64,000 bases of DNA from an uncultured beta proteobacterium (GTDB lineage Bacteria; Pseudomonadota; Gammaproteobacteria; Burkholderiales; SG8-41), in assembly GCA_903933915.1 (NCBI GenBank), contig CAIZLW010000082.1:1-64000 (forward strand), written 5' to 3'. Numbering within the stretch: the stretch's first letter is position 1; each line of letters opens with the position of its first letter. Below the pieces are notes generated by a model that did no database searches, was not told the origin of the DNA, and saw only the letters and a list, made by a program, of their open reading frames with translations. This document shows, piece after piece, positions 53,283-62,392 of the stretch. The translations under genes were made by a program, and so were the position numbers.

Positions 53283-55061
53283 ATGACGGACGCCGTCACG
53301 CTGGATGGCCTGTTCCGCGAGCGCGTGCGGCGCACGCCGGATCTGGTGGCCTACAAGGCCTACAACGAGCAACACCGCAACTGGCGCGACTACAGCTGGG
53401 CGCAGATCAATCGCCAGGTGGCGCGCTGGCAGGCGGCGCTCGAGAAGGACGGCCTGCAGCCCGGCGACCGCGTTGGGGTGATGCTGCGCAATTCGCCGGA
53501 GTGGGTGATGTTCGATCAGGCCGCACTGGGGCTGGGGCTGGTGGTGGTGCCGCTGTATACCCAGGACCGCGCCGAAAACGTCGCCTACATCGTCAACAAT
53601 TCAGAATGCAAAGTACTGCTGGTCGAAGGGGACGAGCAATGGCTGGCGCTGCACGATGTGGCGGGCGAGATGCGCACGGTGGTGCGTTTTCTGACCGTGA
53701 ACGCAGCGCAGTCTGCGCCCGGCGATGCGCGGCTGAAATGGATCGGCGAATGGCTGCCCGCTGACGGCGGTGCGACGCGCCACCTGAGCCGGCCCGGCAA
53801 TACCTTGGCGACCATTGTCTACACCTCCGGCACCACCGGGCGGCCCAAGGGCGTGATGCTGTCGCACGACAACATCCTGTCCAACACCGCTTCCGCACTG
53901 ACCGTGCTCGCCACCGGACACGATGACATTTTTATGTCGTTTCTGCCGCTGTCTCATACCTTCGAACGCACCTGCGGCTACTACCTGACCGTGATGTCCG
54001 GTTCGACGGTGGCCTACGCGCGCTCGATTCCGCAACTGGCCGAGGATTTGCAGACCGTGCGGCCGACCATGCTGGTTTCAGTGCCGCGCATCTACGAGCG
54101 CATCTGGGGCGCGATCCGCGCCAAACTCGAAGAAGGCCCGCCGCTGCGCAAAAAACTGTTTCTGCTTGCGGCGGACGTCGGTTATGCCCGCTTTGAACAT
54201 GCCCAGGGCCGCGCGCCGTGGCAGCTCTCGTTCCTGTTGTGGCCGCTGCTCAACAAACTGGTCGCGTCCAAGGTGCTGGCGCGTCTGGGCGGGCGACTGC
54301 GTTATGCGCTGTCCGGCGGCGCCGCATTGCCACCGGACATCTCGCGCCTGTTCATCGGGCTGGGCCTGCCGATCCTGCAGGGTTATGGCCTGACTGAAAC
54401 CAGCCCCATTGCCAGCGCCAACCGTCCCGAAAACAACATCCCCGCCAGCGTCGGCCAGCCGATACCCGGTGTAGAAGTGAAAATCGGCGACAAGAACGCG
54501 GTGATGATCAAGGGGCCCAACGTGATGATGGGCTACTGGAACAACGAGGAAGCCACGCGTGCGATGATCCAGGCCGACGGCTGGCTCAACTCCGGCGATA
54601 CCGGCCGCATCGGTGATCAGGGGCATTTGTTCATCACCGGGCGGCTGAAAGAGATCATCGTGCTGTCGAATGGCGAGAAAGTGCCGCCCAACGACATGGA
54701 AGCGGCGATCATGCGTGATCCGCTGTTCGAGCAGGTCATCCTCCTCGGTGAAGGCAAGCCGTTCCTGACGGTGATGGCCGTGCTCAACACTGACCGGTGG
54801 CGCAAGCTTGCCGGGACGACGGGTATTGATCCCCTTAACGACGCCTTGCTGCGAACCGAACACGCAGAACAACTGGTCCTGCATCGTGTGTCGGCGCAGA
54901 TCACCGAGTTTCCGGGTTACGCGCAGGTGCGCCGCGTGACGGCGACGCTGGAGCCGTGGACTGTGCAGAATGGCCTGATGACGCCGACGATGAAGTTGCG
55001 TCGCGCCAAAGTGCTGGAGAAATTCAATGCCGAAATCGATCAGATGTATGCCGGGCATTGA
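53283..55061 (+). CDS. Long-chain acyl-CoA synthetase (AMP-binding)
   Basis: 592 residues of the ANL family. The ATP loop is TIVYTSGTTGRPKGVMLSHD, the A5-type motif is GYGLTETSPIASANRPENNI, and GDTGRIGDQGHLFITGRLKE with IIVLSNGEKVPPNDMEAAI follows. RIYERIWGAIRAKLEEGPPL and the N-terminal layout are of the FadD/long-chain type. It activates fatty acids to acyl-CoA, which FadE then oxidises. No clear ribosome-binding site precedes the start; the upstream gap holds the AATAAAAACAA word. Confidence 0.92.
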   Translation: MTDAVTLDGLFRERVRRTPDLVAYKAYNEQHRNWRDYSWAQINRQVARWQAALEKDGLQPGDRVGVMLRNSPEWVMFDQAALGLGLVVVPLYTQDRAENVAYIVNNSECKVLLVEGDEQWLALHDVAGEMRTVVRFLTVNAAQSAPGDARLKWIGEWLPADGGATRHLSRPGNTLATIVYTSGTTGRPKGVMLSHDNILSNTASALTVLATGHDDIFMSFLPLSHTFERTCGYYLTVMSGSTVAYARSIPQLAEDLQTVRPTMLVSVPRIYERIWGAIRAKLEEGPPLRKKLFLLAADVGYARFEHAQGRAPWQLSFLLWPLLNKLVASKVLARLGGRLRYALSGGAALPPDISRLFIGLGLPILQGYGLTETSPIASANRPENNIPASVGQPIPGVEVKIGDKNAVMIKGPNVMMGYWNNEEATRAMIQADGWLNSGDTGRIGDQGHLFITGRLKEIIVLSNGEKVPPNDMEAAIMRDPLFEQVILLGEGKPFLTVMAVLNTDRWRKLAGTTGIDPLNDALLRTEHAEQLVLHRVSAQITEFPGYAQVRRVTATLEPWTVQNGLMTPTMKLRRAKVLEKFNAEIDQMYAGH

Positions 55062-55091
55062 CGGAGCAATTATCAACAATGGAATTCGAAC

Positions 55092-55520
55092 ATGACTGAA
55101 CAGCAGCAAACGGCGAGCGAGCGGCCTGAAACGACCACCCTGCCGGCAGGCAAGGATCCGATGCTGCGCGTCATCCCGATGCCGGCGGACGCCAACTACA
55201 CCGGCGACATCTTCGGCGGCTGGATCATGTCCCAGGTCGATCTCGCCGGCAGCGTTCCGGCGATGCGCCTGGCCAAAGGGCGCGTGGCGACCATCGCGGT
55301 GAACTCGTTTGTGTTCAAGCAACCGGTGTTTGTCGGGGATCTGGTCAGTTTTTATGCTGAAGTCATCAAGGTCGGCCGCACGTCGATCACGGTTGACGTC
55401 ACGGTGTATGCGCAGCGGCGAGCCGCACGCGAGGAATGCGTGCGGGTGACCGAGGCGGTGCTGACCTATGTTGCAGTGGACGCCAACCGGCGTCCACGTG
55501 TGGTATCGGAGCAACAGTAA
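55092..55520 (+). CDS. Acyl-CoA thioesterase, YciA-like
   Basis: 142 residues of the hotdog fold. The conserved stretch is MPADANYTGDIFGGWIMSQV with DLAGSVPAMRLAKG and the strand RVATIAVNSFVFKQPVFVGD, typical of the YciA/4HBT cytosolic acyl-CoA hydrolases. It would release fatty acid or adjust the CoA pool during beta-oxidation. It follows the synthetase by 30 bp, same strand. Confidence 0.93.
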   Translation: MTEQQQTASERPETTTLPAGKDPMLRVIPMPADANYTGDIFGGWIMSQVDLAGSVPAMRLAKGRVATIAVNSFVFKQPVFVGDLVSFYAEVIKVGRTSITVDVTVYAQRRAAREECVRVTEAVLTYVAVDANRRPRVVSEQQ

Positions 55521-55570
55521 CCGCGCTTCTGCAGACGCACAATTTGCGCCGGGGTAAGATTGCCGCAAAA

Positions 55571-55599
55571 TTGCAGCATTGAAATTGTAGTATTAGATT
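55571..55599 (+). promoter_or_regulatory. Candidate promoter of the FadL-type porin gene
   Basis: TTGCAG, 17 bp, then TAGATT, in an AT-rich gap between the thioesterase and the porin. The spacing is ideal, the hexamers are moderate matches. Confidence 0.4.
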
Positions 55600-55650
55600 T
55601 TCAGCACTAAACTGAAACGATAATTAACGCAGTCCGGAGTGAGGGGGATC

Positions 55651-56916
55651 ATGGTCAAGTTGAACAAGCGTTTGTCTTCTGTGGCAGTGGCCATTGCGCT
55701 TGCCAGCATGGCGTCTACGGCAGGTGCTGGCGGTTTCGGCATCGGCACCCAAAGCGGCAGCGGCACCGGCAATGCCTTTGCCGGCGGCGCTGCGGTGGCC
55801 GATGATGCCAGCGTGGCATGGTCCAATCCGGCGGCGATGACAGCACTGCCTGCGGGCAAGCAGATCACCGGCGCTGCACACATTCTGGTGCCATCGTTCA
55901 AGTTCACCAACACCGGTTCGACCGGCGTGTATGCCGCACCTGGCACGGGCGAGGGTGGCGACGGCGGCAGCCTTGCAGTGGTGCCGAACTTTTACTATAC
56001 GATGGACATTGATCCGAAACTGCGTTTCGGTTTTGCCGTCAACGTCCCATTCGGTCTGTCAACCGAATGGGATCCGGGCTGGCGCGGCCAGATCGTCGCG
56101 CTGGAGTCGGCGATCAAGACCATCAACCTGAATCCTTCGCTCGCCTACAAGGTCAGCGACAAGGTGTCGATCGGTGGCGGTATCAGCCTGCAGAAAATTG
56201 AGGCCAAGCTGACGCGGTTCACGGGAGCGGGTGCTACCGGCAACGTCGCGATGGAAGCGGAGGACATTGGCTTCGGCTTCAATCTGGGCTACTTCATGCA
56301 GGCCACGCCATCCACTCGGATCGGTGCAACCTATCGTTCGCAGGTTGCCTACCACCTCGAAGGCACAGCGGTATTTTCAGGGCCGGCGGGTGCTGCGGCG
56401 AGCGGCAACGTTCGTGCTGACCTGAGAGTGCCGGATTCCACGTCGTTGAGCATTTTCAGTGCCATTGACTCGAAGTGGGAGGTCATGGCGGACATGACTT
56501 ATACCGGCTGGAGCAACGTCAAACGTCTGGATGTCGTCCGTACCTCGGGTCCTGCAGCAGGCGCTGTGCTGACCACCGAAGTGTTCAACTGGAAGGACAC
56601 CCTGCGCCTTGGCGTCGGCGCCAATTACAAGATGAACGACCAGACCAAACTGCGTTTCGGTCTTGCATTTGATCCGACGCCCAGCAACGATATCGATCGT
56701 ACGGCGCGTCTGCCCGACCAAGACCGCACCTGGGTGGCCTTTGGCGTGCAGTACAAGCCCACAAAAGAAGGTACGGTTGAGGTCGGTTACGCGCACGAGT
56801 TCGTGAAGGATTCAACGATCAGCGCAACACCACTGGCACCGGCAGGGGGGCGACTTAACGGCACATTCAACAGCAAAGCCGACATCCTGTCGGTGCAGTA
56901 CTCGCACCGCTTCTAA
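55651..56916 (+). CDS. FadL-family outer-membrane transporter
   Basis: 421 residues from the ATG at 55651, after a GAGGGGGA ribosome-binding site; the ORF-track GTG is earlier. A signal peptide ends near GAGGFG. The FadL start is intact: GFGIGTQSGSGTGNAFAGGA, AVADDASVAWSNPAAMTALP, and the ending VEVGYAHEFVKDSTI, with a terminal aromatic residue (YSHRF) suited to outer-membrane barrel folding. FadL proteins carry long-chain fatty acids or other hydrophobic compounds across the outer membrane. It is placed between the activation and beta-oxidation genes and followed by a strong terminator. Confidence 0.92.
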   Translation: MVKLNKRLSSVAVAIALASMASTAGAGGFGIGTQSGSGTGNAFAGGAAVADDASVAWSNPAAMTALPAGKQITGAAHILVPSFKFTNTGSTGVYAAPGTGEGGDGGSLAVVPNFYYTMDIDPKLRFGFAVNVPFGLSTEWDPGWRGQIVALESAIKTINLNPSLAYKVSDKVSIGGGISLQKIEAKLTRFTGAGATGNVAMEAEDIGFGFNLGYFMQATPSTRIGATYRSQVAYHLEGTAVFSGPAGAAASGNVRADLRVPDSTSLSIFSAIDSKWEVMADMTYTGWSNVKRLDVVRTSGPAAGAVLTTEVFNWKDTLRLGVGANYKMNDQTKLRFGLAFDPTPSNDIDRTARLPDQDRTWVAFGVQYKPTKEGTVEVGYAHEFVKDSTISATPLAPAGGRLNGTFNSKADILSVQYSHRF

Positions 56917-56935
56917 CGCAACGCAGCACGATGCG

Positions 56936-56961
56936 GGGCGGCCTGCGGGCCGCCCTTTTTT
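56936..56961 (+). terminator. Rho-independent terminator after the FadL-type gene
   Basis: GGGCGGCC, TGCG, GGCCGCCC and TTTTTT form a perfect 8-bp stem with a T-run. It ends the rightward unit and separates it from the fadB-like operon. Confidence 0.92.
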
Positions 56962-57032
56962 CGACCACTGCGCAGACGCGACGCACAGGATGCACGTGCT
57001 AGAATCGTTGCACGCATCAAGGAGCCCCATTC

Positions 57033-59522
57033 ATGTCCCAACCCCCCCTCGTGGTGCGCAAGGTCGCCGTTCTCGGCGCCGGCGTGATGGGTGCGCAGAT
57101 TGCCGCCCACCTGATCAATGCACGTGTCCCGGTCATGCTCTTCGAGTTGGCGGCGAAGGAGGGTGACCCCAACGGCAATGTGCTCAAGGCCATTGCCAAT
57201 CTGAAGAAGCTGGAGCCGTCGCCGCTGGCGACCAAAGACTGCGCCGACCAGATCGAGCCGGCCAATTACGACCAGCACCTTGAAGCACTGCGCGACTGCG
57301 ACATCGTCATCGAGGCGATTTCCGAACGCATGGACTGGAAGGCCGACCTCTACCGCAAGGTCGCGCCCTATCTTGGCGAACACACCATCTTCGCCAGCAA
57401 TACCTCGGGCCTGTCGATCAACCGCCTGGCGGCGTCTTTTCCCGAGCAGCAGCGTCCGCGTTTTTGCGGCGTGCATTTTTTCAACCCGCCGCGTTACATG
57501 CACCTGGTCGAACTCATCGCCTGCGACGGCACCGAGGCCGGCATTCTGGATGAACTGGAGCGCTTTCTCGTCACCACGCTGGGCAAGGGTGTGGTGCGCG
57601 CCAAGGACACGCCGAATTTCATCGCCAACCGCGTCGGCGTGTTTTCGATGCTGGCGACTATCCATCACGCCGAACGCCTGGGCATCGGCTTCGATACCGT
57701 CGATGCGCTCACCGGATCACTGATCGGGCGGCCGCGCAGCGCAACCTTCCGTACCGCCGACGTCGTCGGCCTCGATACCTTCGCCCATGTCGTGCACACC
57801 ATGCGCGACACCCTGCCGGATGACCCGTGGCACCAGTATTACGGCGTGCCGGCGTGGCTGCAGGCGCTGATCGACCAGGGCGCGCTGGGCCAGAAATCGC
57901 GCAAGGGCGTGTACCAGAAGGTCGGCCGCGACATCCACGTGCTCGATCTGAAGTCCGGCGCTTACCGCAACGCCGATGGCCAGGCCGACGAGGCTGTCGT
58001 CGAAATCCTCAAAAACAAAAACGTCGCCGAACGTTTCGCCCAGCTGCATGCCTCGACGCATCCGCAGGCGCAGTTCATCTGGTCGATTTTCCGCGACAGC
58101 TTCCATTACTGCGCGCTGCATCTCGCGTCGATTGCGCACAACGCGCGCGACCTTGATTTTGCGATCCGCTGGGGCTTCGGCTGGGATATCGGCCCGTTTG
58201 AAATCTGGCAGTCGGCCGGCTGGCGGCAGATCACTGACTGGATTGTTGAAGACATCGCCGCCGGCCGCACCATGGTCAATGCACCGTTGCCGGCCTGGGC
58301 GCTGAATCCCTCGCGTGCCGGTGTGCACCGGCCCGACGGTTCCTTTGCGCCGGTGCCGGATGCCTATCAGCCGCGCTCGGCGCTGCCGGTGTACCGCCGC
58401 CAGCCTTTCCCGGACAAGCTGGTGGGCGAGGAGCGGCGTTATGGCTCGACCATTTTTGAAACCGACGGCGTGCGCTGCTGGCACAACGGCGACGACATTG
58501 CCATTGTCAGTTTCAAAAGCCGCATGCACACCATCGGTGATGAGGTGCTGGAAGGTGTGCAGCAAGCCATTGCAGAAGCTGAACGCAATTACGCGGGGCT
58601 GGTGATCTGGCAGACCGAGGCGCCGTTTTCGGTCGGCGCCAACCTGAAAAAGACGCCCGCGGGCGGTGGCGAAAAACGCGCCGCGCCCACGGCGCTGGGC
58701 AAGCTGTTCAAAAACGTCAAACGTGAAGCCGAGTCACTGGCGCTGAAGGCGGCGCGGCAGATCGGTGTTGCCGATCAATTGATGGCCGGCAAGCTGGCTG
58801 AAGTCGAGCACCTCGTCGAACAGTTCCAGGTAACGACGCAGATGCTCAAGTACTCGATGGTGCCGACGGTGGCCGCTGTAGATGGTCTCGCGCTGGGCGG
58901 CGGCTGCGAGTTCATCATGCATTGCGACCGCGCGGTGGCGACACTGGAGAGCTATATTGGCCTCGTGGAAGTCGGCGTTGGCCTGTTGCCCGCCGGCGGC
59001 GGCTGCAAGGAGTTCGCGATGCGCGCTGCGGCGGAAGCCAAGGGCGGCGACATCTCACCCTTCCTGCAGAAATACTTCAAGGCGGTGGCGATGGCTGAAG
59101 TCAGTCGCAGCGCCGAACATGCGCGCGAGATCGGCTATCTGCGCCCGACCGACCGCGTGGTGATGAACCGTTTTGAATTGCTCGAAATCGCCAAATCCGA
59201 GGCGCGGGCGATGGCGGCAGCCGGTTACCGGCCGCCGATGCGCGCCAAGGCGATTCCGGTGCTGGGTCGCAGTGGCATCGCGACCATCCGCGCCTTTGTC
59301 GAGAATATGTATGCCGGCGGTTATATCTCCGAGCACGATCGACTGATTGCCGGCAAGGTCGCCACCATCATGTGCGGGGGCGATGTCGAGGCCGGCAGCC
59401 TGGTCGATGAGCAATGGCTGCTCGATCTCGAACTGCAGCATTTCATGGAACTGATGGCGACCGAAAAGACGCAGGCGCGCATCGAGCACATGCTTAAAAA
59501 CGGCAAACCCCTAAGGAATTGA
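57033..59522 (+). CDS. 3-Hydroxyacyl-CoA dehydrogenase / enoyl-CoA hydratase bifunctional protein (FadB-like, dehydrogenase first)
   Basis: 829 residues. The NAD-binding dehydrogenase is at the N terminus (KVAVLGAGVMGAQIAAHLIN, FEL), with GVHFFNPPRYMHLVELIACD as the active-site region, and the hydratase domain is at the C terminus (TVAAVDGLALGGGCEFIMHC, LVEVGVGLLPAGGGCKEF), supplying the two glutamates. This is the reverse of the order in E. coli FadB, and the length is larger than that protein. It performs the second and third steps of beta-oxidation in the cytoplasm. The thiolase follows after 15 bp. Confidence 0.94.
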   Translation: MSQPPLVVRKVAVLGAGVMGAQIAAHLINARVPVMLFELAAKEGDPNGNVLKAIANLKKLEPSPLATKDCADQIEPANYDQHLEALRDCDIVIEAISERMDWKADLYRKVAPYLGEHTIFASNTSGLSINRLAASFPEQQRPRFCGVHFFNPPRYMHLVELIACDGTEAGILDELERFLVTTLGKGVVRAKDTPNFIANRVGVFSMLATIHHAERLGIGFDTVDALTGSLIGRPRSATFRTADVVGLDTFAHVVHTMRDTLPDDPWHQYYGVPAWLQALIDQGALGQKSRKGVYQKVGRDIHVLDLKSGAYRNADGQADEAVVEILKNKNVAERFAQLHASTHPQAQFIWSIFRDSFHYCALHLASIAHNARDLDFAIRWGFGWDIGPFEIWQSAGWRQITDWIVEDIAAGRTMVNAPLPAWALNPSRAGVHRPDGSFAPVPDAYQPRSALPVYRRQPFPDKLVGEERRYGSTIFETDGVRCWHNGDDIAIVSFKSRMHTIGDEVLEGVQQAIAEAERNYAGLVIWQTEAPFSVGANLKKTPAGGGEKRAAPTALGKLFKNVKREAESLALKAARQIGVADQLMAGKLAEVEHLVEQFQVTTQMLKYSMVPTVAAVDGLALGGGCEFIMHCDRAVATLESYIGLVEVGVGLLPAGGGCKEFAMRAAAEAKGGDISPFLQKYFKAVAMAEVSRSAEHAREIGYLRPTDRVVMNRFELLEIAKSEARAMAAAGYRPPMRAKAIPVLGRSGIATIRAFVENMYAGGYISEHDRLIAGKVATIMCGGDVEAGSLVDEQWLLDLELQHFMELMATEKTQARIEHMLKNGKPLRN

Positions 59523-59537
59523 GATGAGGGAACTGAC

Positions 59538-60737
59538 ATGAGCAAATCCCTGCAGGACGCCTATATCGTCGCCGCAACCCGTTCTCCGGTGGGCAAGGCG
59601 CCGCGCGGCATGCTCAAAAACGTGCGGCCCGATGATCTGCTGGCGCATGTGCTGAAAAGCGCGGTGGCGCAGTGCCCGGGGCTGGATCTCAATGAAGTCG
59701 GCGATGTGATCGTCGGCTGTGCGATGCCGGAGGGCGAGCAGGGCATGAACGTCGCCCGCATTGGCCTGCTGCTCGCGGGTTTTCCCGACACTGTGCCGGG
59801 CATGACGCTTAATCGCTTCTGTTCATCGGGGCTGCAGGCCGTGGCCGATGCCGCTGCGCGCATCCGACTCGGCGAAGCCGATGTGATGATCGCTGCCGGC
59901 ACCGAGAGCATGAGCATGGTGCCGATGGGCGGCAACAAGCCGAGCTTCAGCCCTTCGGTGTTTGCCAGGAATGAAAACGTCGCCATCGCTTATGGCATGG
60001 GCATCACCGCCGAACGTGTGGCTGCGCAATGGAAAATCAGTCGTGAAGACCAGGACCTGTTTGCCGCGGAAAGTCACCGCCGTGCGGTATGGGCGACCGA
60101 TGGTGGCGAATTCAAAAACGAGATCACGCCGTACGACATCAATGACCGTCTGCCCGATCTGAAGACGCGGGAAATCACCGTCAAGACCCGGCGTGCTGAT
60201 CAGGACGAGGGTCCTCGCCGTGATACTTCCGTCGAAGCGCTGGCCAAACTGAAGCCGGCGTTCGCCGCCAAGGGCAGCGTCACCGCGGGTAACAGTTCGC
60301 AGATGTCGGATGGCGCGGGTGCCGTGGTGCTGATGAGCGAGGCTGCGGTGAAACGTTACAACCTCAAGCCACTGGGCCGCTTTGTCGGTTATGCGGTGGC
60401 GGGCGTGCCACCGGACGTGATGGGTATCGGTCCGGTGAAGGCCATCCCCAAGGTTTTGCAGCAGGCGGGGCTCAGCCAGTCACAGCTCGACTGGATCGAA
60501 CTCAATGAAGCCTTTGCCGCACAGTCGCTGGCAGTGATCCGCGAACTCGGGCTCGATCCGGCGAAGGTCAATCCGCTGGGCGGCGCGATTGCGCTGGGCC
60601 ATCCGTTGGGTGCGACCGGTGCGATCCGCGTCGCGACATTGCTGCACGGCCTGCGCCGTCACAACAAGAAATACGGCATGGTGACGATGTGCATCGGCAC
60701 CGGCATGGGTGCTGCAGGGGTGTTTGAATCCTTGTAA
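59538..60737 (+). CDS. Acetyl-CoA acyltransferase (thiolase, FadA-like)
   Basis: 399 residues. The acyl-accepting cysteine lies in [20 protein letters not shown], the histidine in [20 protein letters not shown], and the second cysteine in [19 protein letters not shown], which is the C terminus. This is the degradative or general thiolase pattern. It completes the beta-oxidation cycle, cutting 3-ketoacyl-CoA to acetyl-CoA. It is co-transcribed with the FadB-like gene and convergent with the EAL gene. Confidence 0.95.
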   Translation: MSKSLQDAYIVAATRSPVGKAPRGMLKNVRPDDLLAHVLKSAVAQCPGLDLNEVGDVIVGCAMPEGEQGMNVARIGLLLAGFPDTVPGMTLNRFCSSGLQAVADAAARIRLGEADVMIAAGTESMSMVPMGGNKPSFSPSVFARNENVAIAYGMGITAERVAAQWKISREDQDLFAAESHRRAVWATDGGEFKNEITPYDINDRLPDLKTREITVKTRRADQDEGPRRDTSVEALAKLKPAFAAKGSVTAGNSSQMSDGAGAVVLMSEAAVKRYNLKPLGRFVGYAVAGVPPDVMGIGPVKAIPKVLQQAGLSQSQLDWIELNEAFAAQSLAVIRELGLDPAKVNPLGGAIALGHPLGATGAIRVATLLHGLRRHNKKYGMVTMCIGTGMGAAGVFESL

Positions 60738-60738
60738 A

Positions 60739-60761
60739 AAGTTATTTTAAAACAATAACTT
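60739..60761. terminator. Weak AT-rich hairpin between convergent genes
   Basis: AAGTTATT, a TTAAAAC loop, then AATAACTT, starting 2 nt after the thiolase stop. The stem is 8 bp and AT-rich, so termination would be weak; a second GC hairpin (CCCCGCGTGGGG) follows. Confidence 0.4.
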
Positions 60762-60796
60762 ATAAGGAATCCCCGCGTGGGGCGGGACTTTCGCGA

Positions 60797-62335
60797 TCAG
60801 GCTTTTTGATCCAGCGTCTTGCTGATCGGACCGGGGCGGTCAATGCCAAAGCCCTGGGCGTAATCAATCCCGGCTTCCTTCAGTGCCGCCAGCGTTTTGT
60901 CATCTTCGACAAATTCTGCGATGGTGTGCACGCCGAGTTTTTCGCAGACCCCGACGATGGCTTTGAGTTTGTTCATCATCATCGGCGTCTTGAACAGGTT
61001 CTGGATCAACACGCCGTCGATCTTGATGAAATCAACGGTCAGTCCGCTCAGGTGCGCAAACGACAGTTTGATGCTGCCGAAAGAGTCCACTGTAAAGCGG
61101 CACCCCACCGGTTTCAGCGCGGCGATAAAACTCGCGACGTTGTCATGGTGGGCGATGGTGTCGAGTTCGCCGATTTCGAAGCACAGTTGTGATGCCGGGA
61201 AACCGCTGCGTTGCAGTTCGGTGCGCACATAACGCGCGAACTCCATGTCGCCGACCGAACTCTCGGACAGATTGACGCAGTACATCGGGATGTCCCAGTC
61301 CGGATGGTGCCGCTTCTGTTGCATCGACCAGCCGAGCACGGTGCGGATCACCCAGCGGTCGATGTCTTCGGTGAGGCCGTAACGTTCCGCCACCGGTATG
61401 AATCCGCCGGGCGGCAGCAGGTTGTCTTCCTCTTCCTTGAGCCGGAGCAGGATTTCGTAGCAGCCGTGGTCAAAAGGTAGCGGCTTCAGCGGCAGGATTT
61501 TCTGCGCGAACAGGATGAATTCGTCGTGTTCAATCGCCCGGATCAGCTTGCTGCGCGGATCGTCACCGCCCATCAGGTGATCGCCGATGGCATGCAGATA
61601 CATGGTCTCGCCGGTGTCGCTGGTGATCGCGGCGTAAGGGTCGGCGTGCTTACCTTGGCTCTCGGTGCTGCCTTCGGCAGGGGTGGCCGACGCGGCCACC
61701 AGAGCGTTCATCGACAGCATCACCATGTAGAAGCCGAGCGGGTGGTCGGTGCCGGCGGGATGCGGCACATGTTTGACCCGGTAGTGTTCGCCGTTCGGCC
61801 AGTGGATATGGTATTCGACCTTGGTGCCGGTCAGTGCTTCCCGGCAATGCGGCAGGATTTCCATGTATTGCGAGCTGACAACATCGCGCAGCAACTGGTT
61901 CTCGATGCGCACCTCGGGGATGCGCGTCAGGGTTTTGGCGGCGGTGTTGTGCTCATGGATGCGCAGGTCGCGATCGACAAACATGATCGGCGAGGGCATC
62001 AGGTCGAAGACCATCCGCATGCGGGTGTCGGTAGCGCGCATGGCGTCTTCGGCGATCTTGCGCCGCGCGGCTTCGCGTTTGATATCCTCGCGTGCACGCT
62101 CCAGTTGCGTGGTGCGGCGGATGATCAGCCATTCCGCCTTGGATGCCTGGCTTGCCATCGACAGTACCGCGGCGAACAGGATGCCGCCGAGGAAGGCCAG
62201 CCACTGCAGGTCGAACAGCGTGAAGTAGATGGTCGCAATGACCATCAGGCCTAGCGTCAGCGTGAGCAGCACCGACAGCATGGTTTTCACCCGGCGCTTA
62301 CCAAGGAACAATGACAGTTTGAACAGGAATTTCAT
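60797..62335 (-). CDS. Membrane PAS protein with a degenerate EAL domain
   Basis: 512 residues. Two membrane segments (TMLSVLLTLTLGLMVIATIY, LAFLGGILFAAVLSMASQAS) are followed by a coiled coil, a PAS domain (MRMVFDLMPSPIMFVDRDLR) and an EAL-type domain (about residues 270-505). Expected EAL motifs read EILLR for EALLR, NLSESS, FEIGE, DSFGS for DDFGT, FIKIDG and QGFGID. The first aspartate of the DD pair remains but the second is serine, so phosphodiesterase activity is doubtful, and a cyclic-di-GMP sensor or scaffolding role is plausible. The gene is leftward and has no partner gene nearby other than ETF-QO. Confidence 0.82.
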   Translation of the reverse strand: MKFLFKLSLFLGKRRVKTMLSVLLTLTLGLMVIATIYFTLFDLQWLAFLGGILFAAVLSMASQASKAEWLIIRRTTQLERAREDIKREAARRKIAEDAMRATDTRMRMVFDLMPSPIMFVDRDLRIHEHNTAAKTLTRIPEVRIENQLLRDVVSSQYMEILPHCREALTGTKVEYHIHWPNGEHYRVKHVPHPAGTDHPLGFYMVMLSMNALVAASATPAEGSTESQGKHADPYAAITSDTGETMYLHAIGDHLMGGDDPRSKLIRAIEHDEFILFAQKILPLKPLPFDHGCYEILLRLKEEEDNLLPPGGFIPVAERYGLTEDIDRWVIRTVLGWSMQQKRHHPDWDIPMYCVNLSESSVGDMEFARYVRTELQRSGFPASQLCFEIGELDTIAHHDNVASFIAALKPVGCRFTVDSFGSIKLSFAHLSGLTVDFIKIDGVLIQNLFKTPMMMNKLKAIVGVCEKLGVHTIAEFVEDDKTLAALKEAGIDYAQGFGIDRPGPISKTLDQKA

Positions 62336-62392
62336 CCCGCCCCTGGCTCCATGTGCATGGGGCCGCCCGTGCCGCTGGCGGCCGTTGTTGCG

